40,813 nt of DNA, from assembly GCA_964556665.1 (NCBI GenBank), contig CAZKXU010000020.1, forward strand, positions 1-40,813, read 5' to 3'. Below, piece by piece: positions 17,151-24,286 of the stretch. The position numbers and the translations under genes are program-made. The stretch comes from CAZKXU01 sp964556665. GTDB taxonomy: Bacteria; Bdellovibrionota_C; UBA2361; CAZKXU01. Each line of letters opens with the position of its first letter. Positions within the stretch are counted from its first letter, which is position 1. Under the pieces are notes generated by a model that was given only the letters and a program-made list of their open reading frames with translations, was not told where the DNA came from and did no database searches.

Positions 17151-17957
17151 ATGGCTATGCGAATAATAAACTTAGGTAGATATACAACCGTGTTTTTAAA
17201 AGGTAATATTTTACCTATTCTCATAGCTGCGCTCATTTTTACAGCTTCAGGCAGGGTTAACGCTGACACGATTACATTTGTGGCAGATGAATGGTGTCCT
17301 TACAACTGTACTCCTAACGGAAGCTACCCAGGAATATTTATAGAGATTGCTAAGCAGGTTTTTGAGCCGGCTGGTCATACTATCTCGTATTCTAACCTCG
17401 CTTGGAATAAGGCCATAGAGGAATCACGCTTAGGAAAGTACAATGGGATTGTTGGTGCATATAAAGACGATGCCCCTGATTTTATCTTCCCAGAAGAGGC
17501 TGCGCTCGAATCTGGGCAGACGCTCTTTGTCTTATCCTCTTCTACCTGGGTTTTTAATAATATAGAGTCATTCAAGAGCATTAAGCTAGGAGTGATAGAA
17601 GGGTATTCTTACGGTAAGGAGCTAGATCTTTATATTAAAGAGAATCAAGCAGATAGTAATCGTATCTTTGTAGCTAATGGAGATGAAGGACTAAATCGGC
17701 TGCTTAAAATGCTCCTAGAAAAAAAACTAGCTGTTATTGTCGAGGATCGAAATGTAATGAAGCATAAGCTAACTGTAAGAGGACTTCGCAACGCTACACG
17801 CATCGCAGGTGAATTCGGCAATGAAGCAATCCATATTGCATTCTCCCCGGCGCTTCCCAAATCTAAAGAATACGCTAAGATCCTTACAGATGGTCTTAAG
17901 CGCTTAAAAGAGAACGGGGAATTAGATGTGATAAAGAAGCGGTACGGTTTGTTATAG
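17151..17957 (+). CDS. Periplasmic solute-binding protein (bacterial family 3 type)
   Basis: 268 aa with an N-terminal hydrophobic export signal (about 15-37, probably cleaved after VNA). The mature part begins ITFVADEWCPYNC...GIFIEIAKQVFEPAGH and continues with the two-lobe pattern, e.g. KLGVIEGYSYGKELDLYI and a C-terminal LTDGLKRLKENGELDVIKKRYGLL, typical of amino-acid-type binding proteins. No permease or ATPase gene is adjacent, so it may act with a distant transporter or as a sensor. It borders the CRISPR region, whose left arm begins about 55 bp after its stop. Confidence 0.85.
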   Translation: MAMRIINLGRYTTVFLKGNILPILIAALIFTASGRVNADTITFVADEWCPYNCTPNGSYPGIFIEIAKQVFEPAGHTISYSNLAWNKAIEESRLGKYNGIVGAYKDDAPDFIFPEEAALESGQTLFVLSSSTWVFNNIESFKSIKLGVIEGYSYGKELDLYIKENQADSNRIFVANGDEGLNRLLKMLLEKKLAVIVEDRNVMKHKLTVRGLRNATRIAGEFGNEAIHIAFSPALPKSKEYAKILTDGLKRLKENGELDVIKKRYGLL

Positions 17958-18014
17958 TCGACATTATTAATAAACTCCTATGAGAGAACGGGAAGGCTGC
18001 ACTTCGAGTCGAGC

Positions 18015-18426
18015 ATAGCAAAAGAGTTTGAAATCCACCAACAGTAGTGGTACTATGCCGCTGGGTAGAAGTGAAAAGAGAAGGAGGTTTTTGGTACATC
18101 CACGATTAAGTTGCCAATATTTAAGGCTATTTAGACGTGGGTGTATCGGGTAGATTGTGCATGACGCCCGGGGAAAGAGTACCCTCTTTGCCTCTCCACG
18201 CATTTGCAAGGGACGCGTATCACGGACAGGGTAACCTGACCTAGCCTTGCAGCACCTTTTTTCTTTTTCCACCGAGGTGACCGGTTCGGGAAGGCAGTAA
18301 GTAGTTGAATCCACAGCGATATCCACCAGAAAAAGAGGCCGTTCTTAAGCCTTCATCCAGAAATGGTGGAGGTTCGGGAAACTGCCCTTTTTTCGCCTGG
18401 AATAACGGTGAGTTACGCCAGGTAGG
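18015..18426 (+). ncRNA. Structured leader RNA, left copy; candidate tracr-like RNA
   Basis: About 410 nt conserved in both arms, with differences largely confined to loops. Hairpins: CCAC/GTGG at 18035-18050, TACATCCACG/CGTGGGTGTA at 18095-18145, AAAGAG/CTCTTT at 18174-18189, and CCTGG.TAAC/GTTA.CCAGG at 18396-18422, ending 4 nt before the first repeat. The segment 18305-18323 (TTGAATCCACAGCGATATC) is an imperfect reverse complement of the repeat: GATA.CGCT matches in 8 of 9 positions, then GTGG and ATT. This suggests a tracr- or scout-like RNA transcribed with the array. ORFs across it are not preserved as proteins. Confidence 0.45.
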
Positions 18427-18703
18427 GATAGCGCTACGGTGGGATTTGATAGGTGCGGATACACCTTCTCATTCATGCCTCCGGTTTGCCGATAGCGCTA
18501 CGGTGGGATTTGATAGGTGCGGATACTCGATCGAAGCGGGTAATTAGAGCTACACCGATAGCGCTACGGTGGGATTTGATAGGTGCGGATACCTTGGCCG
18601 ATTCAAGGCAGGTCGTTACACGATAGCGCTACGGTGGGATTTGATAGGTGCGGATACATGAGAAAAACCGCTTAGTCCGTCCAATGATAGCGCTACGGTG
18701 GGA
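18427..18703 (+). CRISPR. CRISPR array 1 (4 full repeats + truncated terminal repeat, 4 spacers)
   Basis: Four identical 36-nt repeats start at 18427, 18491, 18557 and 18622. Each begins GATAGCGCTACGGTGGGA and ends AGGTGCGGATAC. A fifth at 18686-18703 keeps only the first 18 nt. Spacers are 28, 30, 29 and 28 nt and unrelated to one another. The degenerate end is on the right and the leader on the left, so transcription is predicted rightward. Identical repeats imply recent homogeneity or recent activity. Confidence 0.95.
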
Positions 18704-18790
18704 GTGGTTTGCCTGGGTAGGTTATAATCTTTTCACAACACTACCCATAGATTTATTAGAACTCTAAAAGAATGAGTAGCTGCATCTAAT

Positions 18791-18960
18791 TTATATCACA
18801 AGTTTAGCTATAAGTTCTTCATAACATTCTAAGTTATCACCTCTTGCAACATGATATAGCTTTATTCGGTCTGTTGTTTGATCAATAAGCACAATGATGT
18901 CTTTAAGTAACTTTAATGCCTCATTATATCATCTTGCACAAATGTAGTTTTTTCTCTAAT
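18791..18960 (-). pseudogene. cas2: Probable 3' remnant of cas2
   Basis: On the minus strand a frame ends at TAA 18791-18793 and reads YNEALKLLKDIIVLIDQT, then TDRIKLYHVARG and ECYEELIAKLVI. This fits the C-terminal half of Cas2 (LK..L..LID...D.I.LY.L). An in-frame TGA at 18929-18931 interrupts it just upstream, possibly from TGG. The N-terminal half with the catalytic Asp is absent. It lies downstream of cas1 in the same direction, as in a normal cas1-cas2 order. Confidence 0.5.
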
Positions 18961-18961
18961 T

Positions 18962-19147
18962 CTAGTGCTTCGCCAAATAAGTTTTTTCACGTATGGCGCG
19001 CAGCGTTGCCCCAGATTGGCACGCCTCGGAAGGAGGAAATCCGCAGCAATACTGGAGTATTGCGAGGATTTTCCGACTGAGAAGCGTGACAAGGTGGGGC
19101 AACGATGTGATGCTAGACGTGAAAAAACTTATTTGGAGGAGCACTAG
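18962..19147. mobile_element. 186-bp near-perfect palindromic element inserted in the cas1-cas2 region
   Basis: The element starts CTAGTGCTTCGCCAAATAAG and ends with the near inverse complement of that. The arms continue through AGTTTTTTCACGT, GTTGCCCCA and GGAAATCC to a centre near 19054 (CAATACTGGAGTATTG). It encodes nothing: the two 60-aa frames on opposite strands mirror each other because of the palindrome. Its edge coincides with the loss of cas1 homology. It resembles a MITE or palindromic unit; no other copy is visible in the window. Confidence 0.7.
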
Positions 19148-19514
19148 TTAACAGTTTACGCATTGCACTTAATTTCTCAGCTAAAATCCAGCCAGCTATT
19201 CTGTTTCTTGAGCTTAAATTATCTCTTACCTGCCAAACCGCTTGATTTATTGAAGCGTTTTGTAAGTACCCTTTTGAAATTGTGCCTATGTATCGTCCAC
19301 TTGAGCTAAAAATCTGATGCGAGATGTGCAAGCGTAAAGAAATTTCTAGGAAATGTGGTGTATAAGAGGATGGTCCATATAGAAATATTGAGGAGATTTT
19401 TCTGATCGGTAGATCTACGACTTTGCTCTCTGGCTCAGGGTATTTAACTTGTAACCGGCCGTTTACATACGAAAGATGTGCACCAGGTGTTGTTACATAA
19501 ACTGGGAATCGCAT
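19113..19514 (-). pseudogene. cas1: Truncated cas1 (N-terminal domain only)
   Basis: 133-aa frame with the Cas1 N-terminal beta domain: VYVTTPGAHLSYVNGRL, VVDLPIRKISSIFLYGP, LRLHISHQIFSSSGRYIG, and the start of the helical domain (RIAGWILAEKLSAMRKLL). Intact Cas1 is ~300-340 aa. The metal-binding Glu, His and Asp of the C-terminal integrase domain are all missing. The last ~9 residues (APPNKFFHV) come from the palindromic element at 18962-19147. New-spacer integration by this protein is not possible, although the retained arrays could still be expressed. Confidence 0.85.
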
Positions 19515-19616
19515 CTAGATATGATTCAGTAAGCGAATGAAAGATTATCATAGCGATCGAAGATTCAATCTATGGGTAGTGTTGTGAAAAGATTATAACC
19601 TACCCAGGCAAGCGAC

Positions 19617-19903
19617 TCCCACCGTAGCGTTACTGCTCCCGGCTCGGGCAAACGCTCAAGCCCATCGTATCCGCACCCATCAAATCCCACCGTAGCGCTA
19701 CTATCGTGAAAAAGGAGTAGGCAAACTATGAGGTATCCACACCTCTCAAATCCCACCGTAGCGCTACTCTTGAGATCGCCTTAACAGGGGAGAAGGTATA
19801 TCCACACCTCTCAAATCCCACCGTAGCGCTACCAGAAGTAAGCGGTCGTGATGCGACACGTTATCTTAGTATCCACACCTCTCAAATCCCACCGTAGCGC
19901 TAC
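19617..19903 (-). CRISPR. CRISPR array 2 (4 full repeats + truncated terminal repeat, 4 spacers)
   Basis: Read on the minus strand, 35-nt repeats occupy 19869-19903, 19798-19832, 19733-19767 and 19667-19701. They begin GTAGCGCTACGGTGGGA and mostly end GAGAGGTGTGGATAC. The leader-distal copy (19667) instead ends TGGGTGCGGATAC, closer to array 1. A terminal copy at 19617-19633 is truncated at the same base as in array 1. Spacers are 36, 30, 31 and 33 nt from leader to distal end. The first ten bases GTAGCGCTAC are a perfect palindrome. Transcription is predicted leftward from the leader at 19904-20320. Confidence 0.95.
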
Positions 19904-20320
19904 CCTACCTGGCGTAACTAACTGTTATACCAGGCGAAAAAAGGGCAGTTTCCCGAACCTCCACCATTTCTAGATGAAGGCTTAAGAACGGCCTCTTTTT
20001 CTGGCGGATATCGCCGTGGATTCAACTACTTACTGCCTTCCCGAACCGCTCACATCGGTGGAAAAAGAAAAAAGGTGCTGCAAGGTTAGGTCAGGTTACC
20101 CTGTCCGTGATACGTGTCCACTTGCAAATGCGTGGAGAGGCAAAGAGAGTACTCTTTCCCCGGGCGTCATGCGCAATCTACCCGATACACCCACGCCTAA
20201 ATAGCCTTATATATTGGCAACTTAATCGTGGATGTACCAAAAACCTCCTTTTCTTTTCACATCTACCCAGCGGCATAGTACCACTATCATTGGTGGTTTT
20301 CAAACCCTTTTGCATATGTA
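19904..20320 (-). ncRNA. Structured leader RNA, right copy; candidate tracr-like RNA
   Basis: Inverse copy of 18015-18426. The array-proximal hairpin (19908-19934) keeps its CCTGG/CCAGG and TAAC/GTTA stems while its loop changed from GGTGA to AGTTA. The repeat-like segment is at 20007-20025 (plus strand GATATCGCCGTGGATTCAA), imperfectly complementary to the crRNA repeat when read on the minus strand. It lies between array 2 and the divergent effector gene, the usual position for a tracr or scout RNA. Confidence 0.45.
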
Positions 20321-20346
20321 TTGAGTTAATAGTAGAATGCCCACCT

Positions 20347-23136
20347 ATGGCAGTATTTATAGAAGTAAAAAAACGGGTGGGATTAGAGTATCCACCACTT
20401 GGCAAAAGATTTAAGCGTGCTTTTAATGCTGAATCAGAGCCTGTTAAGGTGCAGCGTGTAGAATCTCCATTAGTTCTTGAGACCTCGCACGAGGTGGTGG
20501 CAAAACTGACTACTGGCCTAAACACAGAGATTGCCAAGATCGTAAACACCATTAAAAGGTGGTACGACGGCGGGTACGGCGATGCTACTGGTGAGAATTC
20601 CGAACATAAAAAATTAATGCAGGATTTTTTCTATGCCGCCCTACACAATATTAACAATAAGCATCTGGTTCGCTCACTTACACTACTTATTTACGGTGGC
20701 GAGACCTGTTATGCCTCTGCCCTCGGTTGTATTAAAGGTAGTGCCAAGGAAGAGCCTATTAATGGGCCATTAGAAAAAGCAATTAATAAAAAAAAGAAGG
20801 CAGAGAAAAATCTAAGAATCCTACGGGAAGAACTTGTTAGCTTGGGTGAATCAGCTGATCCGAAAGATACCGCCAAAAAAGCTACAAAAGAGAGAGCGAT
20901 CCAAAAAAAGATTCGAGCCAATCAAAGTAAGCTTGATGATGCAGAGAGTAATATACCTAAGATGGATAGCTACGTCGCACTTTGCAATTTGTGCAAAGAT
21001 CAGGGCTTTACTCCACTTGCTATGTTAAAGGATCTTATCGCAAAGCTTAATCAAGCAAACGATCCTGAAGCAAGCTTTGGTAAAAACTGGCATGAAGTAA
21101 TTCTGGATGAGGCGATACAACATCTTAAAAGCCATATCAAGTTAGTAAAACGTTACAATAAGGATGAGGCTGCTCGTAGGGCTGAGGTCGAAGATTTTAA
21201 GGAGAGTGAGGACGGTAAAGCCTATTTAGAGGCCTGCAAAAAATATTGTCAAGGAGGCATTCCACGTAGCCGCAGTGAACGTCTAAAGCTTTTTTCAATC
21301 CCAGCACTTGCAAAGTGGCGTAAAGAAAAAACTGAGTTTGTCTCGGGTAGGAACCTCACTGAAATAATGGAGAGAAATAAGGAGCTCCAAGTACTGCGCG
21401 ATCTTAATACTAAGTATCAAAATTTAACTAGAGTAATACGGCCACCTAAGTGGACACCGGTTTCAGAGAAAAGAATTCGTTACCCATTTATAGAGGATAA
21501 GCTTTTTTCATCAAAGGGAATTGAGGAACGTACGACAGGAAGTGGCCAAAAATATTATTCAGTTTCAATTACTGTACCGGACTTTGAAGCCCCGCACCAA
21601 ACTAAAGAGGTTGAAATTCAAATAGCTCAGACTAAGCGGCTAAAAGGAATGAAAAAGGTAGTTGAAGAAGGAGTCTCTCCTTGGACTATGGAGGGGATTG
21701 ATGAGATCACAGGTAAAACTTACCGGGTAGAGGTATCAGGTTTTCGCTTTGATAAGCATGGTGATAGGTGGATTGCCCGCCCAACATTTAAAAAGATAGA
21801 TGCGGGTCATTGTACGCATGTTGCAAATGTACTTGCCGCGGTTAGATCCGGCGCAGTGCCAGATCTTACAATCGGGGATATGTTTGCGGTCTTTGTACTC
21901 GATCCAAAGGCAGAGCGTACTGATAAACGGAAAAATAGCGCCGGCTGGCTTCAGGTTTACGGCGTCGAGGATAATGATCGAAATGGGAGTGAAGGTAAAT
22001 TTGCTAGGCTGTTATTTAATCAGCCGATTAGAGCTGAGTCTTCTGTGCAGGTAGGAAACAGTGCGCATAGAAAAGGGTATTCAGTTTCACGTGGCGAAGG
22101 CACTGAACCAACTGTAGTTAGAGAGCAGCGTGCAGGGATAAGGTCAACTGCATACGGCGCATCAACCAATGTTACCTTTCCACAGATGATGAGTATAAAA
22201 GATAAAATTGATAGGCTTTGGCGTATTAGCAAGATTCTAAGAAAGCCAGAAGGTGAGGTGCGGGATATTTTTGAAGATTTAAATGAGGAGATCGGCAATA
22301 CTCTACTAAAGCTTATTACGGTGCGTGAGAGAAATAAAGCAATTGCTCAGGAAAATAGTACAAGAACTTCCCAAAATCAGACAATTCTTAAGGAGAATCA
22401 GGAGAAGCTTGCATGGAATAGAGCTCACCCTGACGAAAAAAAAGAACTTCAAAAAGGTCATTCCTTATCACCACTTGAAAGCACTGAGCAACTAGATTCA
22501 CGTATTAGTCACTTAACCTACACTGTAAACATGCTAAGTAGGGCTTTGCAAAATCAATCAAAATATTTAGATGATGTTAGAGATAAGATTAAATCCCTAC
22601 GTACTCACCTATTTGGCATGAAAGATAACTACCGTCATACTGTTGCTAAGGAGGTAGTTCGAAGGATGCAACGTATCAGGGAGGGAAAAAGTGGCGAGAA
22701 ACAGGTAGATGATTTTAGGAAAGCAAACCCCGGTAAAGATCTATTTTTGGTTATTGAATATCATAAAGGTGCAGGTCAAGGACCACTTAGGGTCTCGGCT
22801 TTAAATAGAGTATTAGCAACCTTAGGCAAGGCACATATTTTAGGGCTAATTGAGGAGAAGGCGATATTTGTTACACCTCGTATACCCGTATCAGCCATAC
22901 CACCTAAAAATATAGCAAAAGATTGCATCGATTGTGGTCACACCCATGCCCGTGCACAAAGTGGAGATCATTTTGAGTGTAGTAGCTGTGAAAAGCCAAA
23001 AATACGGCCGAACAGCGAGGTAAAATGTTCTAATTTGGCTAGACTTTTTGTTAGCCCATTTCCTAAAAAAGCTGAGGATGAGGATGAGGTGGGTGAGGCG
23101 GAAGAGTCGGAAGAGGAGGCACAGGCCTCGTCATAA
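20347..23136 (+). CDS. cas12: Cas12-like (type V) CRISPR effector, subtype unassigned
   Basis: 929 aa from ATG 20347. An open frame extends upstream to 20107 but only through the duplicated leader, so I reject that start; no strong Shine-Dalgarno is visible. The N-terminal half is helical, with a Lys-rich coiled coil (~140-200). A strand (~RWIARPTFKKI) precedes a candidate RuvC-I, FAVFVLDPKAER with D519, in an atypical context. Coiled coils follow (~650-755), then NYRHTVAKEVVRRMQRI (~760-776) and RuvC-II LFLVIEYHKG with E804. A zinc ribbon uses C860, C863, C878 and C881 (CIDCGH; FECSSC). The RuvC-III segment NSEVKCSNLARL (889-900) has Ser890/Glu891 where ADxNAAxNLA has its Asp. An acidic tail ends the protein. 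No HNH domain is present. RNA-guided DNA binding is predicted; cleavage is doubtful. Confidence 0.8.
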   Translation: MAVFIEVKKRVGLEYPPLGKRFKRAFNAESEPVKVQRVESPLVLETSHEVVAKLTTGLNTEIAKIVNTIKRWYDGGYGDATGENSEHKKLMQDFFYAALHNINNKHLVRSLTLLIYGGETCYASALGCIKGSAKEEPINGPLEKAINKKKKAEKNLRILREELVSLGESADPKDTAKKATKERAIQKKIRANQSKLDDAESNIPKMDSYVALCNLCKDQGFTPLAMLKDLIAKLNQANDPEASFGKNWHEVILDEAIQHLKSHIKLVKRYNKDEAARRAEVEDFKESEDGKAYLEACKKYCQGGIPRSRSERLKLFSIPALAKWRKEKTEFVSGRNLTEIMERNKELQVLRDLNTKYQNLTRVIRPPKWTPVSEKRIRYPFIEDKLFSSKGIEERTTGSGQKYYSVSITVPDFEAPHQTKEVEIQIAQTKRLKGMKKVVEEGVSPWTMEGIDEITGKTYRVEVSGFRFDKHGDRWIARPTFKKIDAGHCTHVANVLAAVRSGAVPDLTIGDMFAVFVLDPKAERTDKRKNSAGWLQVYGVEDNDRNGSEGKFARLLFNQPIRAESSVQVGNSAHRKGYSVSRGEGTEPTVVREQRAGIRSTAYGASTNVTFPQMMSIKDKIDRLWRISKILRKPEGEVRDIFEDLNEEIGNTLLKLITVRERNKAIAQENSTRTSQNQTILKENQEKLAWNRAHPDEKKELQKGHSLSPLESTEQLDSRISHLTYTVNMLSRALQNQSKYLDDVRDKIKSLRTHLFGMKDNYRHTVAKEVVRRMQRIREGKSGEKQVDDFRKANPGKDLFLVIEYHKGAGQGPLRVSALNRVLATLGKAHILGLIEEKAIFVTPRIPVSAIPPKNIAKDCIDCGHTHARAQSGDHFECSSCEKPKIRPNSEVKCSNLARLFVSPFPKKAEDEDEVGEAEESEEEAQASS

Positions 23137-23143
23137 CCGTAAG

Positions 23144-23315
23144 TGCTCATTAAGTGTGGGTAGTCTCTTTATCCTAGTCCTAGTCCTCGTCTTTGTCCTT
23201 GTCTTCGTCTGAGTTCTTTGCCCTAGCCCCAGTCAACGGGGCGTGGACTGGGGCTAGGGTAAGGATTCCGGACAAAGACAAAGACAAGGACAAAGACTGG
23301 GACTAGGAGATTGCC
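23144..23315. repeat. Dispersed palindromic repeat, copy A
   Basis: Arms rich in GTCTTT/GTCCTT hexamers on the left and GACAAA/GACAAGGAC on the right flank a core containing GAGTTCTTTGCCCTAG, ACGGGGCGTGGACTG and TAAGGATTCCGGACAAAG. Copy A is the most symmetrical: CCCTAGCCCCAGTC pairs with GACTGGGGCTAGGG. It lies between the 3' ends of the effector and panE-like genes, where it could also form a bidirectional hairpin. Confidence 0.85.
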
Positions 23316-24250
23316 CCTACTTTTTGAGCAATTACCTTTAAAGCTAATAACTGCTCATAGATTCTGACAGTTTCCGGAGCGGAAATGTGATATTGCTTGG
23401 CTTTGTCTATAACTCTGCCTAAAAAATATTCAATTTCCCAAGCTCTTTTTAGGCGCAGGTCGACTAAGGTTGAGTTGATATTGGTTGTATAGCGCGTTAG
23501 ACCGCTGAAGAATTTCTCACTACTAATCTGCAGCTTGCAGCCGTCAGCGGCGGCAATAGATAAGACCTCGGTAAGTATTTTCTCTGCTAGTTGACGGCCA
23601 CTCGGATCAGTAACTATATATCCATTTTCACGATCGGCAAGGGTACAGATCGAATTTACTACGCAGTTTACAACGGTCTTACTCCATTCCGCCGCTTTAA
23701 CATTAGGCATGATCTCAACGATTGCGCCGCAAGATCTAAGCTCGGCTGCTATTTTATCACGTATCTCGACATGCTCTGGTGCGCTAGCCACAAGCACAGC
23801 TGCTTCGCCGGAAAGGATTATCTCATGCTGGGATGCTTTTTTTGCGCCAGTTGCAAGGAATAGACGGATTACGCTGAATTTAGAAAGTCTATTTATATGA
23901 TCATCATAAATTCCAAGTCCATTAGATGTGATCACTATTTCGCAATGCGGGGTCAATAGCGGTGAAATTTGATCAAGCGCATCCTTAATCTGAAAAGCCT
24001 TAAGGCATAGCCATATCTGGAGATTTTCACGTGGAACTTGATCTATTTCTGAGATTCGTATGACCTTTGGCTTTGAGGAGAGGTTTAATGCCCCACTGAT
24101 TTTGTACTCAGCATCTTTTTTTACATTAGTATGAGAGTCTTTTGTAAGTAACCAGATCTTATGATCTTGGCCTAAATAACAGGCGAAGAATATACCAACG
24201 GCACCAGGTCCGACGATCAGGATATTTGGATTTACATCGCGCAAACTCAT
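23303..24250 (-). CDS. Ketopantoate reductase-like (PanE/ApbA) protein
   Basis: 315-aa NADPH-dependent reductase. The N-terminal Rossmann motif is NILIVGPGAVGIFFACYL. A central segment LCLKAFQIKDALDQISPLLTPHCEIVITSNGLG matches the family (K in KAFQ, N in NG), and KTVVNCVVNSICTLADRENG carries the conserved helix Lys/Asn. PanE converts 2-dehydropantoate to pantoate for CoA synthesis, but family members reduce other 2-oxoacids too, so the substrate is uncertain. It is the last gene of the leftward group. Confidence 0.85.
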   Translation of the reverse strand: MSLRDVNPNILIVGPGAVGIFFACYLGQDHKIWLLTKDSHTNVKKDAEYKISGALNLSSKPKVIRISEIDQVPRENLQIWLCLKAFQIKDALDQISPLLTPHCEIVITSNGLGIYDDHINRLSKFSVIRLFLATGAKKASQHEIILSGEAAVLVASAPEHVEIRDKIAAELRSCGAIVEIMPNVKAAEWSKTVVNCVVNSICTLADRENGYIVTDPSGRQLAEKILTEVLSIAAADGCKLQISSEKFFSGLTRYTTNINSTLVDLRLKRAWEIEYFLGRVIDKAKQYHISAPETVRIYEQLLALKVIAQKVGAIS

Positions 24251-24286
24251 ATTGTTCAGAAGCGCATCTTGGGTGCTGCTTTTGAC

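Larger units (their letters stand above)
18011..18753 (+). repeat. Left arm of a ~745-bp inverted duplication (leader + array + trailer)
   Basis: This segment recurs in inverse orientation at 19567-20320. The two are about 90 percent alike in the leader, share the same terminal truncated CRISPR repeat, and share ~50 bp beyond it ending CTACCCATAGATT. Spacers differ and leader substitutions are scattered, so this is an old duplication rather than an assembly artefact. Confidence 0.85.
19567..20320 (-). repeat. Right arm of the ~745-bp inverted duplication
   Basis: Inverse counterpart of 18011-18753. The outer boundary lies about 27 bp before the effector start codon; the inner boundary is ~50 bp downstream of the cas1 start. 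The two arms enclose ~815 bp holding the cas1/cas2 remnants. Confidence 0.85.

Noticed and set aside
17967..18326. 119-aa minus-strand ORF and its mirror ORFs at 20016-20204 and 20178-20552
   Set aside because: They arise from the duplicated leader; frames are not preserved between the copies and no family is recognised.
18962..19147. Two opposite 60-aa ORFs
   Set aside because: Mirror images produced by the 186-bp palindrome.
19565..19756. 63-aa ORF across array 2 and an 80-aa ORF across array 1 (18305-18547)
   Set aside because: Composed of CRISPR repeats and spacers.
18011..20320. Inverted arms as an assembly artefact
   Set aside because: The arms differ at many scattered sites, carry different spacers and have slightly different repeats.
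20107..20346. 80-codon N-terminal extension of the Cas12-like effector
   Set aside because: It is read through the inverted-duplicated leader; the mirror copy at 18011-18330 does not keep the same protein, and the conserved pattern there is RNA-like stems.
20347..23136. Cas9 or IscB identity for the effector
   Set aside because: No HNH motif and no Arg-rich bridge followed by split RuvC in the Cas9 order; the zinc ribbon near the C-terminus fits Cas12/TnpB.
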